From contig NW_026870551.1 of assembly GCF_963576545.1 (NCBI RefSeq), positions 44,288 to 108,287 on the forward strand: a stretch of DNA of 64,000 bases, written 5' to 3'. The notes under the pieces were generated by a model, which had not been told where the DNA came from, made no database searches, and saw only the letters and a list, made by a program, of their open reading frames with translations. Each line of letters starts with the position of its first letter. The first letter of the stretch is position 1. Positions 63,674-64,000 of the stretch are shown piece after piece. A program made the translations under genes and the position numbers. The DNA is from Limanda limanda. Lineage: Eukaryota > Chordata > Actinopteri > Pleuronectiformes > Pleuronectidae.

Positions 63674-64000
63674 GTTATTCAAGAATATCTCTTTCTCCTA
63701 TGTGCTTTCATCCCTAACCCTAACCCTAACCCTTCCGAAAGTCGGAGAAGCTCAAGGATGGTACCGATCGATGCGCGCTACCCCATTTAGTGGGGGTAAA
63801 GCCTACTTGCAAGTCTCTCCGACCTTCACAAAAAAAGTTATTCAAGAATATCTCTTTCTCCTATGTGCTTTCATCCCTAACCCTAACCCTAACCCTTCCG
63901 AAAGTCGGAGAAGCTCAAGGATGGTACCGATCGATGCGCGCAACCCCATTTAGTGGGGGTAGAGCCTACTTGCAAGTCTCTCCGACCTTCACAAAAAAAG

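Larger units (their letters stand above)
1..64000 (+). repeat. Tandem satellite array (A/a/B monomers), fills window
   Basis: The entire window is a head-to-tail array of two related monomers. Unit starts at GTTATTCAAG were placed through the whole window: 243 A (163 bp), 35 a (157 bp), 122 B (155 bp), of which four A and four B units lack one base. The lengths sum exactly, with the first B truncated by six bases and one base of a new unit at the right edge. All units have the same orientation; no inversion, insertion or non-satellite spacer was seen. Both ends of the array lie outside the window. Monomer length is nucleosome-like and typical of eukaryotic satellites. Nothing indicates a coding function. 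Confidence 0.99.
59681..64000 (+). repeat. Right-edge stretch, second 4469-bp copy and homopolymer losses
   Basis: Unit order: B A4 B A B A2 B A3 B a B A4 B a A B A2, plus one base of the next unit. The part from 59681 to about 61119 mirrors 53602-55044 at an offset falling from 6079 to 6075 because of single-base losses; shared markers are CCCTTTCGAAAG, GTTATTAAAG, the GTAAAAGC/GACCCCAATT B and GGGAATAGAG. From 61283 onward it repeats 56814-59530. Six units here are one base short. Confidence 0.92.

Noticed and set aside
1..64000. CRISPR array
   Set aside because: Repeats of 155-163 bp are contiguous with no unique spacers, and no cas genes are present.
1..64000. Plant-type telomere heptamer CCCTAAA
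   Set aside because: The spacing is strictly six bases. The only CCTAAACC-like string (near 7873) is a single substitution, so the usual plant repeat is not the source.
1..64000. Transposon, rDNA spacer or tRNA gene
   Set aside because: No non-satellite sequence, target-site duplication, terminal repeat, rRNA or tRNA motif could be found anywhere in the chain of units.

Overview
The whole 64-kb window is one uninterrupted eukaryotic satellite-DNA array. I found no protein gene, RNA gene, transposon, CRISPR array or unique spacer sequence. Every base can be assigned to a head-to-tail chain of about 160-bp units, all in the same orientation. With the unit start set at the G of GTTATTCAAG, the chain contains 243 A units (163 bp), 35 'a' units (157 bp, an A unit with one hexamer fewer) and 122 B units (155 bp). 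That is 400 units. Summed with eight single-base deletions they account exactly for the span from six bases before the window (start of the truncated first B) to base 63999.

A units carry an embedded telomere-type tract, (CCCTAA)3CCC in A and (CCCTAA)2CCC in a. B units carry an unrelated 34-bp block at that place. The last 103 nt of A and B align without gaps at 80/103 identities (hand count), and the first 18 nt are identical. A and B are therefore diverged forms of one ancestral monomer whose left arm was exchanged. GC is about 47-48% in both consensus units.

In the order notation used here (A = 163, a = 157, B = 155, digits = run length), B is never next to B; one to five A-type units separate successive Bs. 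The chain is a patchwork of higher-order repeats (HORs). From left to right: a 1600/1763-bp HOR (1-4956), a 630-bp pair (4957-6216), a more diverged irregular stretch (6217-12471), a 1268-bp HOR (12472-15007, again at 19355-20622), a 1614-bp pair (21267-24494), a 2739-bp-offset duplication (about 23.7-28.5 kb), a 1918/1600-bp pair (28196-31713), a 1437-bp pair (35558-38431), three copies of a 1592-bp HOR (38912-43687), a 962-bp pair (54083-56006), and a 4469-bp unit whose second copy runs off the right edge (56814-64000).

Organism: eukaryotic, from a lineage where CCCTAA/TTAGGG repeats are available as raw material (TTAGGG is the telomere repeat of vertebrates, many fungi and invertebrates, and some plants such as many Asparagales). 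The sequence does not decide between these. The usual plant heptamer CCCTAAA is not used. CpG is not strongly depleted, yet many recurrent variants are CpG to TpG/CpA changes, which suggests cytosine methylation. Nucleosome-sized monomers, HOR structure and telomeric motifs fit a subtelomeric, pericentromeric or centromeric location; this is inference. Long open frames across the window are artefacts of unit length: 163+155 and 157+155 are multiples of three.
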